From positions 19,992-83,991 of the forward strand of contig NZ_JBDPLH010000013.1 of the NCBI RefSeq assembly GCF_040187885.1: a DNA stretch of 64,000 nucleotides, read 5' to 3'. This stretch comes from Roseateles_E cavernae. GTDB taxonomy: Bacteria > Pseudomonadota > Gammaproteobacteria > Burkholderiales > Burkholderiaceae_C. The notes under the pieces were generated by a model. It did not search any database, had not been told where the DNA came from, and was given only the letters and a program-made list of their open reading frames with translations. A program made the position numbers and the translations under genes. The number at the start of each line of letters is the position of its first letter. Positions within the stretch are counted from its first letter, which is position 1. Of this stretch, positions 52,604 through 62,600 are shown piece after piece.

Positions 52604-53212
52604 ATGGCAAGCACTGACACGACGGTCATCTGCACACCGGTCACGCTGAGCGGCCGCCACGCCACGCTGGCACCGCTGGCCGCCGAGCACGAGGCCGGCC
52701 TGCAGGCCGCCGTGCGCGAAGGCGAGCTCTGGCAGCTCTGGTACACCGCGATCCCGACCCCCGAGGGCATGGCCGCCGAGATCCGGCGCCGGCTCGATCT
52801 GCTCGCCCAGCAGCGCATGCTGCCCTTCACGGTCTTCGATGCCGAGCAGCGCATCGTCGGCATGAGCACCTTCATGAATGTCGACAACGCGAACCGCCGC
52901 GTCGAGATCGGCTCCACCTGGTATGGCGACAGCGTGCAGCGCAGCCTGCTGAACACCGAGTGCAAGCTGATGCTGCTGACGCATGCCTTCGAGACCCTCG
53001 ACTGCATCGCGGTCGAGTTCCGCACCCACCGCTTCAACAGCGCCAGCCGCCGCGCCATCGAGCGTCTGGGCGCCCAGCTCGACGGCATCCTGCGCTCGCA
53101 CATGCGCGCCAGCAACGGCACGCTGCGCGACACCGCCGTCTACAGCATCACCGCGACCGAATGGCCCACCGTCAAAACCCATCTGCAATGGCAACTCGCA
53201 AAACCCCGCTGA
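52604..53212 (+). CDS. GNAT-family N-acetyltransferase (RimJ/RimL-like)
   Basis: A 202-residue acetyltransferase. It shows the GNAT course of RimJ/RimL relatives: TLAPLAAEHEAGLQAAV, PFTVFDAEQRIVGMSTFMNV, RRVEIGSTWYGDSVQRSLLN, then VEFRTHRFNSASRRAIERLG. The substrate is unknown; protein or small-amine N-acetylation is usual. The ATG follows the previous stop with no gap, and its end overlaps the start of the peptidase gene by 25 bases. Confidence 0.9.
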   Translation: MASTDTTVICTPVTLSGRHATLAPLAAEHEAGLQAAVREGELWQLWYTAIPTPEGMAAEIRRRLDLLAQQRMLPFTVFDAEQRIVGMSTFMNVDNANRRVEIGSTWYGDSVQRSLLNTECKLMLLTHAFETLDCIAVEFRTHRFNSASRRAIERLGAQLDGILRSHMRASNGTLRDTAVYSITATEWPTVKTHLQWQLAKPR

Positions 53213-55245
53213 AGAAAACCCCCAAGAAGACTTTCGACGTCGACGCCCTGTGGCAGGTCGAGCGCGTCGGCGCCCCCAGCCTGTCGCCCGATGGCGCCCA
53301 GGCCGTGGCCGCCGTGACCCGCTATTCGATGGAAAGCAACAAGGCCCAGTCCGGCCTGTGGCTGCTGTCGACGCTGGGCGGGGCGCCGCGCGCACTGACC
53401 AGCGCCGGCGACAAGGACGGCCAGCCGCAATGGAGCCCGCAGGGCGACCGGATCGCCTTCATCGCCCGCCGCGAGCAGCAAGGCAGCAAGGATGAGGAAG
53501 CCCAGCTCTACCTGATCGCGCCGGACGGCGGCGAGGCCCAGCGCGTCGGCAGCGTGGCCACCGGCGTCGAGGCCTTCAAATGGTTTCCGGACGGCAAGCG
53601 CATCGCCTTCATTTCCTGGGTCTGGCCCGGGCTGAAGGGTGCGGCCGCCCAGGCCAAGGCGCACAAGGAGTTCAAGGAACGCAAGGCCAGCGGCTACGTC
53701 ACCAGCGAGGCGGTCTACCGCTACTGGGACCACCATGTGCCGATGGGCCGGGTCGCGCATCTGCATGTGATGGATGTGGCCACGGGCAAGACCCGCGACC
53801 TGTTCGAGGGCACGGACATCGAGCTGACCCGCGCCGACCCCGACGCCCACTGCTTCGACATCGCGCCGGACGGCAAGCGCATCGCGTTCGCCTTCGACCC
53901 CGCCGCCGAGAAGCGCCTGGACAACCGCTATGCGCTGGCCGAGGTCGAGCTCAAGAGCGGCGCGATCCGCACGCTGCTGCAGGACAAGGACTGGGACCTG
54001 CAGGCGCCGCGCTACAGCCACGCCGGCCAGCACCTGGCCTTCCTGGCCAGCCACCAGGGCAAGAAGCACACCATGCCCTCGCAGCTGGCGGTGCTGGACA
54101 CGCAAGGTCACTGGGCCGTGCTGTCCGAGCACTGGGACTACGAGGTCACCGCGCCGCTGCGCTGGGATGAGGACGATCTGGGCCTGCTGTTCGGCGCCGA
54201 GGAGCGCGGCCGCCGCCACCTCTGGCGCTTCGACGTCAAGACCTGCGAGGCCTTCAAGCTCTTCGAGGGCGGCAATGCAACGGCCTTCGCGCTGGAAGCC
54301 GGCACCCTGGTCGTGCAGCACGACAGCGTCCAGCATCCGCCGCGCCTGTCGGTGGTCGTCAGCGAGGGGGATGAGGAGGGCCAAGGTCAGGTCATCAGCC
54401 GCATCGAGTCCTTCAACGACAGGCTGCTGGCCGACTACGCCTTCTGCCGCCACGAGGAGGTGGTCTACCCCGGCGCCCAGGGCGACGATGTGCAGATGTG
54501 GCTGGTCTACCCGCCCGGCTTCGATGCGAAGAAGAAGTACCCGGTGATGCATCTGATCCATGGCGGCCCGCACACGGCCTTCGGCGACAGCTGGCATTTC
54601 CGCTGGAACCACCAGGTCTTCGCCAGCCAGGGCTATGTGCTGGCCTGCGTCAACTATCACGGCTCCTCGAGCTTCGGCTACCAGTTCCTCGACTCGATCA
54701 CCCAGCGCTGGGGCGAGCTGGAGCTGCAGGACGTCGAGGCCGGCACCGACTGGATACTCAAAAAGCCCTGGGCCGACAAGAAGCGCGTCTTCGCCACCGG
54801 CGGCAGCTACGGCGGCTATATGGTCGCCTGGATGAACGGCCATGTGAAACCGGGCCGCTACCAGGCCTATGTCTGCCACGCCGGCTGCTACGACTGGCAG
54901 GCCATGTTCGCCGACGACGCCTACACCTGGCATGCCAAGGAACTCGGCGCCTGGTACTGGGACGATGCCGCCAAGGTGGCCTCGCAAAGCCCGCACGCCT
55001 TCGCGAAGCACATGGCCACGCCGACCCTGGTGATACACGGTGCGCTCGATTACCGCGTGCCCGATGCCCAGGGCCTGGCCTACTACAACACGCTGAAGGC
55101 CAAGGGCGTCGACGCGCGCCTGCTCTGGTACCCCGACGAGAACCACTGGATCCTGAAGCCGCGCAACAGCAAGCTCTGGTACGGCGAGTTCTTCGGCTGG
55201 CTGAAGAAGTACGACCAGGCGCCCGCCCGCACCAGGAAGGGCTGA
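53188..55245 (+). CDS. S9-family serine peptidase (prolyl-oligopeptidase type)
   Basis: A 685-residue peptidase, probably cytoplasmic as no signal peptide is seen. The N-terminal half is a WD-like beta-propeller (PSLSPDGAQAV, PQWSPQGDRIAFIARR). The C-terminal alpha/beta-hydrolase holds the triad: Ser 540 in TGGSYGGYM, Asp 621 in ALDYRVP and His 653 in ENHWILKP. It cleaves short peptides, perhaps as an acylaminoacyl or dipeptidyl peptidase. ATG 53188 lies within the GNAT gene; an upstream start in this frame would read antisense-like sequence. Confidence 0.92.
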   Translation: MATRKTPLKKTPKKTFDVDALWQVERVGAPSLSPDGAQAVAAVTRYSMESNKAQSGLWLLSTLGGAPRALTSAGDKDGQPQWSPQGDRIAFIARREQQGSKDEEAQLYLIAPDGGEAQRVGSVATGVEAFKWFPDGKRIAFISWVWPGLKGAAAQAKAHKEFKERKASGYVTSEAVYRYWDHHVPMGRVAHLHVMDVATGKTRDLFEGTDIELTRADPDAHCFDIAPDGKRIAFAFDPAAEKRLDNRYALAEVELKSGAIRTLLQDKDWDLQAPRYSHAGQHLAFLASHQGKKHTMPSQLAVLDTQGHWAVLSEHWDYEVTAPLRWDEDDLGLLFGAEERGRRHLWRFDVKTCEAFKLFEGGNATAFALEAGTLVVQHDSVQHPPRLSVVVSEGDEEGQGQVISRIESFNDRLLADYAFCRHEEVVYPGAQGDDVQMWLVYPPGFDAKKKYPVMHLIHGGPHTAFGDSWHFRWNHQVFASQGYVLACVNYHGSSSFGYQFLDSITQRWGELELQDVEAGTDWILKKPWADKKRVFATGGSYGGYMVAWMNGHVKPGRYQAYVCHAGCYDWQAMFADDAYTWHAKELGAWYWDDAAKVASQSPHAFAKHMATPTLVIHGALDYRVPDAQGLAYYNTLKAKGVDARLLWYPDENHWILKPRNSKLWYGEFFGWLKKYDQAPARTRKG

Positions 55246-56520
55246 TCAGTCCCCTTCGGCCAGGCCCCAGTCGATATCGCCGCACAGCACCCGCAGCTGG
55301 CCATCGCGCCAGAAGGCCACCGAGACGGTGACGCACATGCGGGCGCCGTGCAGGCTGAGGTAGGGGCGGGTCACCTGCACCTCGCCGACCGAGGCGATGG
55401 CACGGCGGAAGTAAGGGCGGCGGGCCCAGCGGGCATCGCCGGCCCGCTCCAGCGGCGCGTAACGCGGGTCGACCACATCGACCCGGCCCGAGGGCGCCAC
55501 CCGCTCGCCCTGCTCGCGGCCCTGCTCGTCCAGCAGATAGCAGAGCTGGGCCTGCTCCAGCCGCAAAAAGGCCGCGCAGGCCTCGGCCAGCGGCCGGCCC
55601 TGCTGCAAGGGTTGCAGGGCCAGGGTCAGTGCGGTCAGAAAGGGTGCGACCCGCTCCTCGTCGGCATGCCGCAGATGCAGATGGCGCTGGTCGAACAGCT
55701 CCCAGGCGCTCTCGACCTCGCCGCTGACCGCCTTGCTCAGCAGCTGCGGTGAGGGATGGCCAAAGGCATAGCCCTGCACCAGGTCGACATCGGCGTCCAG
55801 CGCCAGATGGGCCTCGTCCTGGGTCTCGACGCCCTCCAGCAGCACCAGGGCACCGCATTCATGCAGCAGGGCCACCATCTGGCTGAGCACGCGGGCGATG
55901 CGCTTGGAGTCCATCGCGCGGGTCAGCAGGCTGCGGTCGAGCTTGACGATCTCGGGCCGGATGCGCCAGATGCGGTCGAAGTTGGAATGGCCGACGCCGA
56001 AATCGTCCAGCGCCAGCAGGCAGCCGGTGGCGCGCGCCTGCTCGACCGCCAGCTCGAACTTGTGATCCTGCGACATCACGTCCTCGGTCACCTCGAACAC
56101 CAGGCGCTGCATCGGCAGGCCCAGCTGGTGCACGACCTCGACCGCGCGCGCCAGCATCTCGGCCTGCTCGGCGACATTGACGAAGACCGCCGCGTGCACA
56201 TTCAGGAACAGCCAGCTGTCCTGCGCCTGCTGGGCGACGAAGTTGTGCACATGCAGCAGGCGGCACAGCCGGTCCAGCCGCACCTGCTCCTCGAAGCTGC
56301 CGACCCGCTCGAACAAGCTCATCGGCGACAGCAGCCGCCCCTGCCCGTCCTGCACCCGCACCAGGGCCTCGTAGCCGACCGGGCGGCGGTGCGGGAAGCT
56401 GTAGATGGGCTGGAAGCTGCTGCTCAGCAGACAGTCACCATGGCGGCCCTGCCAGATGCCGTCCTGCTCGCTGATCGCCTCGTACAGGGCCAGCAAGGTG
56501 CTCTCTACTTCGGTGGCCAT
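55246..56520 (-). CDS. EAL-domain c-di-GMP phosphodiesterase with C-terminal Cache-like domain
   Basis: A 424-residue protein without membrane segments. The EAL domain (about 35-270) keeps the catalytic set: EAL 51-53, Glu 143 in FEVTED, DD at 172-173, Lys 193, Glu 229 in LLEGVETQ and Gln 249 in QGYAFG. It should hydrolyse c-di-GMP. The C-terminal part (about 290-424) looks like a PDC/Cache sensor (RRPYFRRAIASVGEVQVTRP; RVLCGDIDW). The stop abuts the S9 peptidase stop on the other strand. The ligand of the sensor is unknown. Confidence 0.9.
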   Translation of the reverse strand: MATEVESTLLALYEAISEQDGIWQGRHGDCLLSSSFQPIYSFPHRRPVGYEALVRVQDGQGRLLSPMSLFERVGSFEEQVRLDRLCRLLHVHNFVAQQAQDSWLFLNVHAAVFVNVAEQAEMLARAVEVVHQLGLPMQRLVFEVTEDVMSQDHKFELAVEQARATGCLLALDDFGVGHSNFDRIWRIRPEIVKLDRSLLTRAMDSKRIARVLSQMVALLHECGALVLLEGVETQDEAHLALDADVDLVQGYAFGHPSPQLLSKAVSGEVESAWELFDQRHLHLRHADEERVAPFLTALTLALQPLQQGRPLAEACAAFLRLEQAQLCYLLDEQGREQGERVAPSGRVDVVDPRYAPLERAGDARWARRPYFRRAIASVGEVQVTRPYLSLHGARMCVTVSVAFWRDGQLRVLCGDIDWGLAEGD

Positions 56521-56631
56521 GGCACTCCGATCCGGCGGTCTTGTCAGCGCGATGCTAGCGGATAGCGGGCCTGGCTGCGGTGCAGCATCGGATGTGGATA
56601 ATCAACAGCCCACCCTGCCCCACCCGAGCCC

Positions 56632-57813
56632 ATGCTGATCAAGTTCTTCTACACCCTGCGCGCGGCCAAGCTGCCGGTCTCGGTCAAGGAGTTCCTGACC
56701 CTGCTGGAGGGACTGAAGGCCGGGGTGATCGGCGCCGACGGCGTGCCGACGATAGACGACTTCTACTACCTGGCCCGCACCACCCTGGTCAAGGACGAGG
56801 CCCAGTTCGACAAATTCGACCGCGCCTTCGCCGCTTATTTCAAGGGCGTCGAGCTGCTGACCGACTTCACGAAGGAGGTGCCGCTGGAGTGGCTGCGCAA
56901 GCATCTGGAGCTGGAACTGACGCCCGAGCAGAAGGCCGCCATCGAGAAGATGGGGTGGGACGAGCTGATGGAGACGCTCAAAAAGCGCTTCGAGGAGCAA
57001 AAGGAACGTCATGAGGGTGGCAATCGCTGGATAGGCACCGGCGGCACCAGCCCCTTCGGCAACAGCGGCTACAACCCGCAGGGCATACGCATCGGTGGCC
57101 AGGGCGGGCAGAAAAGTGCGGTCAAGGTCTGGGAGCAGCGCGCCTACAAGGACTATGACGACAACCTCGAGCTCGGCACCCGCAATATCAAGGTGGCACT
57201 GCGCCGGCTGCGCCGCTTCGCCCGCGAAGGCTCGGATCTCGAGCTGGACCTGAACGACACCATCCACAAGACCGCGGCCAATGCCGGCATGCTGGACATC
57301 CGCATGATTCCGGAGCGCCACAACAAGGTGAAGGTGCTGCTCCTGATGGATGTCGGCGGCACGATGGACGAGCATGTGCACCGTGTCGAGGAGCTGTTCT
57401 CGGCCGCCAAGACCGAGTTCAAGCATCTGGAGTTCTATTACTTCCACAACTGCGTCTACGACTTCGTCTGGAAGAACAACCGCCGCCGCTTCGCCGAGAA
57501 GTTCCCGACCTGGGACATCATCCGCAAGTACAACAAGGACTACAAGCTGATCTTCATCGGCGACGCGACGATGAGCCCCTACGAGATCCTGCAGGCCGGT
57601 GGCAGCGTCGAATACAACAACGAGGAGCCCGGCGCCGAATGGCTGCAGCGGCTCACCCATGCCTTCCCGAAGTACGCCTGGATCAACCCCGAGCCGCAAG
57701 GCGTCTGGCAATACCGCCAGAGCATCGCGCTGGTCCAGCAGATCATGCATCAACGCATGTTTCCGCTCTCGCTGGCCGGGCTGGAAGGCGCCATGCGTTT
57801 GCTGAGCAAATGA
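56632..57813 (+). CDS. VWA-domain protein (CoxE-like), likely MoxR partner
   Basis: A 393-residue cytoplasmic protein. The N-terminal 110 residues (LIKFFYTLRAAKLPVSVKEF, TIDDFYYLARTTLVKDEAQF) match CoxE-like VWA proteins that work with MoxR ATPases. The VWA domain starts near 232; its MIDAS reads DVGGTMD (240-246), with Gly and Thr where the classic motif has two Ser. The linker (125-165) is Gly-rich. The likely ATPase is the MoxR gene at 51531. Its stop overlaps the tamA start as ATGA. Confidence 0.88.
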   Translation: MLIKFFYTLRAAKLPVSVKEFLTLLEGLKAGVIGADGVPTIDDFYYLARTTLVKDEAQFDKFDRAFAAYFKGVELLTDFTKEVPLEWLRKHLELELTPEQKAAIEKMGWDELMETLKKRFEEQKERHEGGNRWIGTGGTSPFGNSGYNPQGIRIGGQGGQKSAVKVWEQRAYKDYDDNLELGTRNIKVALRRLRRFAREGSDLELDLNDTIHKTAANAGMLDIRMIPERHNKVKVLLLMDVGGTMDEHVHRVEELFSAAKTEFKHLEFYYFHNCVYDFVWKNNRRRFAEKFPTWDIIRKYNKDYKLIFIGDATMSPYEILQAGGSVEYNNEEPGAEWLQRLTHAFPKYAWINPEPQGVWQYRQSIALVQQIMHQRMFPLSLAGLEGAMRLLSK

Positions 57814-59663
57814 GGGGGGGCACGCTGCGCACAGGCATCGCACTGGCGAGTCTGCTGCTGTCGGGCTGCGCCAGCCTGAGCGGCCTGTTCAATGGCGGCA
57901 AGCCGGCCGGCGCGCCGGCAGCCGACCCGCAGAAGATCGCCTACGAACTCGAGATCGACGCGCCCGAGGCGCTGCGCCCGCTCTTGCAGGAGCACCTGGA
58001 CCTGGCGCGCTTTCAGCGCATCGGCGAGGACGAGCGGCTGAGCCGTATCGAGCTCGACCGCCTGGCCGCCGCCGCGCCGGCCCAGGCCCGCTCGCTGCTG
58101 GAGACCGAGGGCTATTTCAACGCCGAGGCCGGCTTCGAGCGCCTGGCGGCCGACGAGCGCGGCCTGCAGCGCGTGCGGCTGACCGTCACGCCCGGGCCGC
58201 GCACCGAGGTGGCCCGGTTCGACCTGAGCTTTGCCGGCGCGCTGCAAGAACCCCAGGGCGAGGATGCCCAGGCCCTGGCCGAGCGTCTGCGCGCCCAGCT
58301 GCGCGAGGACTGGAATCTCGACCCGGGCCGCTATTTCCTGCAAAGCCGCTGGTCTTCGGGCAAGACCGAGGCCCTGGCTACCGCCCGCGCCGGCGGCTAC
58401 CCGCTGGCGCGCTGGGCCCACACGGCCGCGCGCGTGCAGGCCGAGACCAATAGCGTCGAGCTGGAATTGCAGCTCGACAGCGGCCCGCTGTTCCGCCTCG
58501 GCGAGCTGCGCATCGAGGGACTCAAATACCAGCACGAGGAAACCGTGCGGCGCCTGGCCGGCTTTGCGCCGGGCCAGCCCTATAGCGAGCGCGGCCTGCT
58601 GGACTTCCAGGAGCGGCTGCTGCAGACCCAGCTCTTCGATGGCGCCAGCGTCGATATCGAGCCCGAGGCCGAGCAGGCCGAGGCCACGCCGGTGCTGGTG
58701 CGCCTGCGCGAGGCGCCGCGCCAGCAGGCCACCACCGGCATCGGCTACAACGCCAACACCGGCCAGCGCGTCACGCTCGAACACCTGCACCTGATCCCCT
58801 TCGGCCTGCCGATGCGCAGCCTCAGCAAGCTGGATCTGGGCCGCGATCTGCGCGCCGCCTCGCTGGAGCTGACCTCGCATCCGCAGAACGATATGCAGCG
58901 CAATCTGGGCTCGATCGCGCTGGAGGAGGACCGCAGCGAAGGCGGGGTCAAGACCAGCCTGACGGCCCGGCTGGGCCGGCTGCGCGAGACCACCCGCGAC
59001 GAACGGCTCTACTACCTCGAGCTGCTGCGTGCGCACGAGCGCGCCGACGATCTGAGCGTCAGCACCGGCGCGCTGTCGATCAACGGCCAATGGACACGCC
59101 GGCGGGTCGACAACAATCTGCTGCCGACCGAGGGACACACAGCCTCGCTGCAGCTGGGCCTGGGCCGCGCCGACAGCTCGATCGGCGCCAACGGCTTCTT
59201 CGGCCGGGTCAATCTGAAGACCGCCTGGTACCGGCCCTTCAAGCTCAGCGGCCAGACCTGGTATGCCAACACCCGGCTGGAGCTGGGTCAGGTCTTCGTC
59301 AAGCAGGACATCGGCGTGCCCGACAAGCTGCTGTTCCGCGCCGGCGGCGACGACTCGGTGCGCGGCTATCCCTACCGCAGCCTGGGCCCCACCGAGGGTG
59401 AGCAGAGCGTTGGCGGCCGGATGCTGTTCGCGGCCAGCGCCGAGATCGCCCGTCCGATCAGCGAAACCATGCCCAGCCTCTGGGGCGCGGCCTTCATCGA
59501 CGCCGGCAATGCCGCCGACCGCTGGGGCGACCTGAAACCGGCCCTCGGCTATGGCGTCGGCGTGCGCTGGCGCAGCCCCGTCGGGCCGCTGCGCATCGAC
59601 ATCGCGCGCGGCCATGAGCTGCGCAAGTGGCGGCTGCACTTTAGCGTCGGCATCGCGCTATGA
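57810..59663 (+). CDS. tamA: TamA, BamA-family outer-membrane translocation module
   Basis: A 617-residue Omp85 protein with N-terminal POTRA domains (about 40-280) and a C-terminal barrel (GYPYRSLGPTEGEQSVGGRM; PSLWGAAFIDAGNAADRW), ending in a phenylalanine-rich last strand (LHFSVGIAL). With TamB it moves lipids or autotransporters to the outer membrane. The N-terminus carries a lipobox (LLSGC, Cys 20), which is unusual for a barrel protein. ATG 57810 overlaps the VWA stop and its own stop overlaps tamB by four bases. Confidence 0.92.
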   Translation: MRGGTLRTGIALASLLLSGCASLSGLFNGGKPAGAPAADPQKIAYELEIDAPEALRPLLQEHLDLARFQRIGEDERLSRIELDRLAAAAPAQARSLLETEGYFNAEAGFERLAADERGLQRVRLTVTPGPRTEVARFDLSFAGALQEPQGEDAQALAERLRAQLREDWNLDPGRYFLQSRWSSGKTEALATARAGGYPLARWAHTAARVQAETNSVELELQLDSGPLFRLGELRIEGLKYQHEETVRRLAGFAPGQPYSERGLLDFQERLLQTQLFDGASVDIEPEAEQAEATPVLVRLREAPRQQATTGIGYNANTGQRVTLEHLHLIPFGLPMRSLSKLDLGRDLRAASLELTSHPQNDMQRNLGSIALEEDRSEGGVKTSLTARLGRLRETTRDERLYYLELLRAHERADDLSVSTGALSINGQWTRRRVDNNLLPTEGHTASLQLGLGRADSSIGANGFFGRVNLKTAWYRPFKLSGQTWYANTRLELGQVFVKQDIGVPDKLLFRAGGDDSVRGYPYRSLGPTEGEQSVGGRMLFAASAEIARPISETMPSLWGAAFIDAGNAADRWGDLKPALGYGVGVRWRSPVGPLRIDIARGHELRKWRLHFSVGIAL

Positions 59664-62600
59664 GCGAAGAGCACAGCACGCCGGCACCGGCCACGCTGCC
59701 TCGCAAGAAGCGCAGCCGCCTGCTGCTGACCACCAGCCTGGCCCTGCCCGGCCTGGCCGCCGTCGGCGCCCTGGCCCTGTACTGGGGCCTGAAGACCGAG
59801 CCCGGTACGGGCTGGCTCCTGCGGCAAGTGCCGGGCCTGCAGCTCGAGGCGCCGCAAGGCCCGCTGCTGGGCGACTTCTCGGCGCGCCGGCTGCGCTACC
59901 AGAGCCCCGGCTTCAGCATCGACATGCAGGACCTGCGCTGGCAGGGTCTGAGCCTGGCCTGGGAGCGCACGCCGCTGCTGTGGGGCCGGCTCGAGATCAA
60001 GCGCCTGCAGGCGCGACGCCTGGCGCTGGGCTGGCCCGACAGCCCGGCCTCGACCGAACCGATCACCGCGCCGCAAGACCTGACCCTGCCGCTGGCGGTG
60101 CAGATTGCCGATCTGCGTGTGGACGAGGTGCACGCACCGCCGCTGGGCGCGCAGCCGCTGCGCGATCTGCGCGCCGGCGTCTGGCTCGCCGAACAAGAGG
60201 GCCAGCGCCACCGCATCGAGCTGCAGCACCTGGCCTGGGACAAGCTCTCGCTCAGCGGCCAGGCCAGTGTGCAGACCAGCGCTGCGATGGCTGTGGATCT
60301 GCAGGCCCTGCTGCGCTCCGGCGCGCAATGGCAGGCGCAGGCCACCTTGAAAGGTCCGCTTGACGCGCCGGCGCTGCAGGCCAGAGCCGAGACCGCCGGC
60401 CAGGCGCTGCAGCTGAACGCCGCGCTGCGCCCGTTCGCGCGCTGGCCGCTGCAGGCCGCCGAGCTGAACGCCGACAAATTCGACCTCGCCGCCCTGCACA
60501 GCGGCCTGCCCAGCACGGTGCTGAGCGGCCATGCGCGGCTCAGGGCCAGCGCCTGGGACCAGCCGGCCCATCTGCTGGCCGAGCTGCGCAATGCGGCGGC
60601 CGGCCGCTGGGACCAGCAGCGCCTGCCGGTACACAGCCTCAAGCTCGATCTGCAGGCCCGCCCCGATCATCTGCAGGGCCTGCAGGACCTCAGCAGCCTG
60701 AAGGTCGATGTGCTGGAGGCCCAGCTGGGCAGCGCCGGCGCGCCGGCCGGCCGCCTCAGCGCCCAGGGCACGGGCCTGCAGCTGCAGGCCCGTGTCAGCG
60801 AGCTGCGCAGCGCCGCCCTCGATGCCCGGCTGCCGGCGCTGCGGCTGAGCGGCCGCGTCGATCTGAAGGGCCAGCTCGGCGAGAGGCCCAGCCTGGACCT
60901 GGATGGGCGGCTCAGCGGCGACTGGCAGCAGAGCGCCAAGCTGAGCCGGCCGGTCGAGCTGCAGCTGCGTGCGAACAGCGACGGCCGCCAGATCGAGCTG
61001 CAGCAGGCCCTGCTGCAATCGGGGGCCTCGCGCCTGGATCTCAAGGGCCAGGTCTTGCCCGCCAGCGGCCCGCAGGGCTGGAGCGCCAAACTCAGCGCCA
61101 GCGCGCAGGACTTCGATCCCCGCCTGCTGTGGGCCGGCGAGGCCGGCTCGGGCTGGGCCAAGGGCCAGCACAGCCTGGATGCCACGTTGCAGGCCGAGCT
61201 GCGTCAGGGCGCCGATGCCTGGCCGCTCGGCACCGCCAAGCTGCAGCTCCAGCCCAGCCTGCTGGCCGGCGTGGGTCTGGACGGCCAGATCAGCTATCAG
61301 GCCAGCGCCAAGCCCGAGCTGCAGCTGGACCTCAGCAGCGCGGACAACCGGCTGCGCCTGAGCGCCCAGGGCGGCGCCACGCCTCAGGGCCGCGCCGAGA
61401 TCGCCGCGCCGAAGCTTGCAGCGCTGACCCCGTTGCTGACGCTGTGGGCCCCGCAGGCCCAGCTCAGCGGCGGCCTGCAGGGCACGCTGGCTTTGAATGG
61501 CAGGGATAGCGGCAAGGACGGCGGCGGCAGCACCAGCGGCCGGCTCGAGGCCAAGGCGCTGCAGCTGAAGAATCTGCCCGGGCTGGACAGCCTGCGCCTG
61601 GACGGCGCGACACTGGATTGGCAGCTCGACAGCCGCATCGATGCCCCGCTGCGCGCCCAGGCCCAGCTCAAGCAGCTGAGCCTCAACGGCAGCCTGGTCA
61701 GCCAGGCCCAGCTCGATTTGCAGGGCAGTTGGGCCCGCCATCAGCTCAAGCTCGATGGCCTGGGGTACACACCCACACCGGCCTGGGCCGCCACCATCGC
61801 CGACCCCGCCGGCCTCAGCGGCAGCCTGCTGCTGGCGCTGAACGGTCAGCTCTCGGCCTCACCCTGGCTGGCCTGGCGGCAGGCGAAGGCCCCAGTCAAC
61901 TGGCAGGTCCAGGCCAGCCGGCTGCTTCTGCGGCCCACGCGCAGCGAGCAGCCCGACTGGGTCTCGGCGCGCGATGTCAAGCTGAGCTTGCAACTGGGCT
62001 CATCGATCGTGCTGCAGCAGGCCGATCTGGCGCCAGGCCGGCTCGAGCTGGCCGGTGCCGGGCTGCGCTGGAGCCAGATTCAGTGGCTGGCTGCCAGCGA
62101 CGCCAACGGGCAGCCGCAGCTGAGCGCCGAGCTCGAACTGGAGCCGCTGGCGGTGGCGCCGCTGCTGGCGCGCTGGCAACCTGACTTCGGTTGGGGCGGC
62201 AAGCTGGTGATGGGCGGGCGGGCGCGGGTGCGCAGCGCGCCGCAGGTGGAGGTCGACATCGCGCTCAGCCGGGCCGGCGGCGACCTGACCGTGACCGATG
62301 AGGCCGGTGTCCAGGCCCTGGGCCTGAGCGAGCTGCGCCTGGGCCTGCTGGCCAGCGGCGGGGTCTGGCACTTCACCCAGGCGGTGGCCGGCAGCAATCT
62401 GGGCGTGCTGGGCGGCGCCATCACCAGTCGCACCTCGCCGCAGGCCCTGTGGCCCGCGCCGGATGCGCCACTGGAGGGCGTGCTGCAGGCCAATGTCGAG
62501 AACCTGAGCACCTGGGGCAGCTGGGTGCCGACGGGCTGGCGCCTGGGCGGCAGCTTCACTGCCGGGGTCCAGCTGGCCGGCAAGGTCGGTGCCCCGGAGA

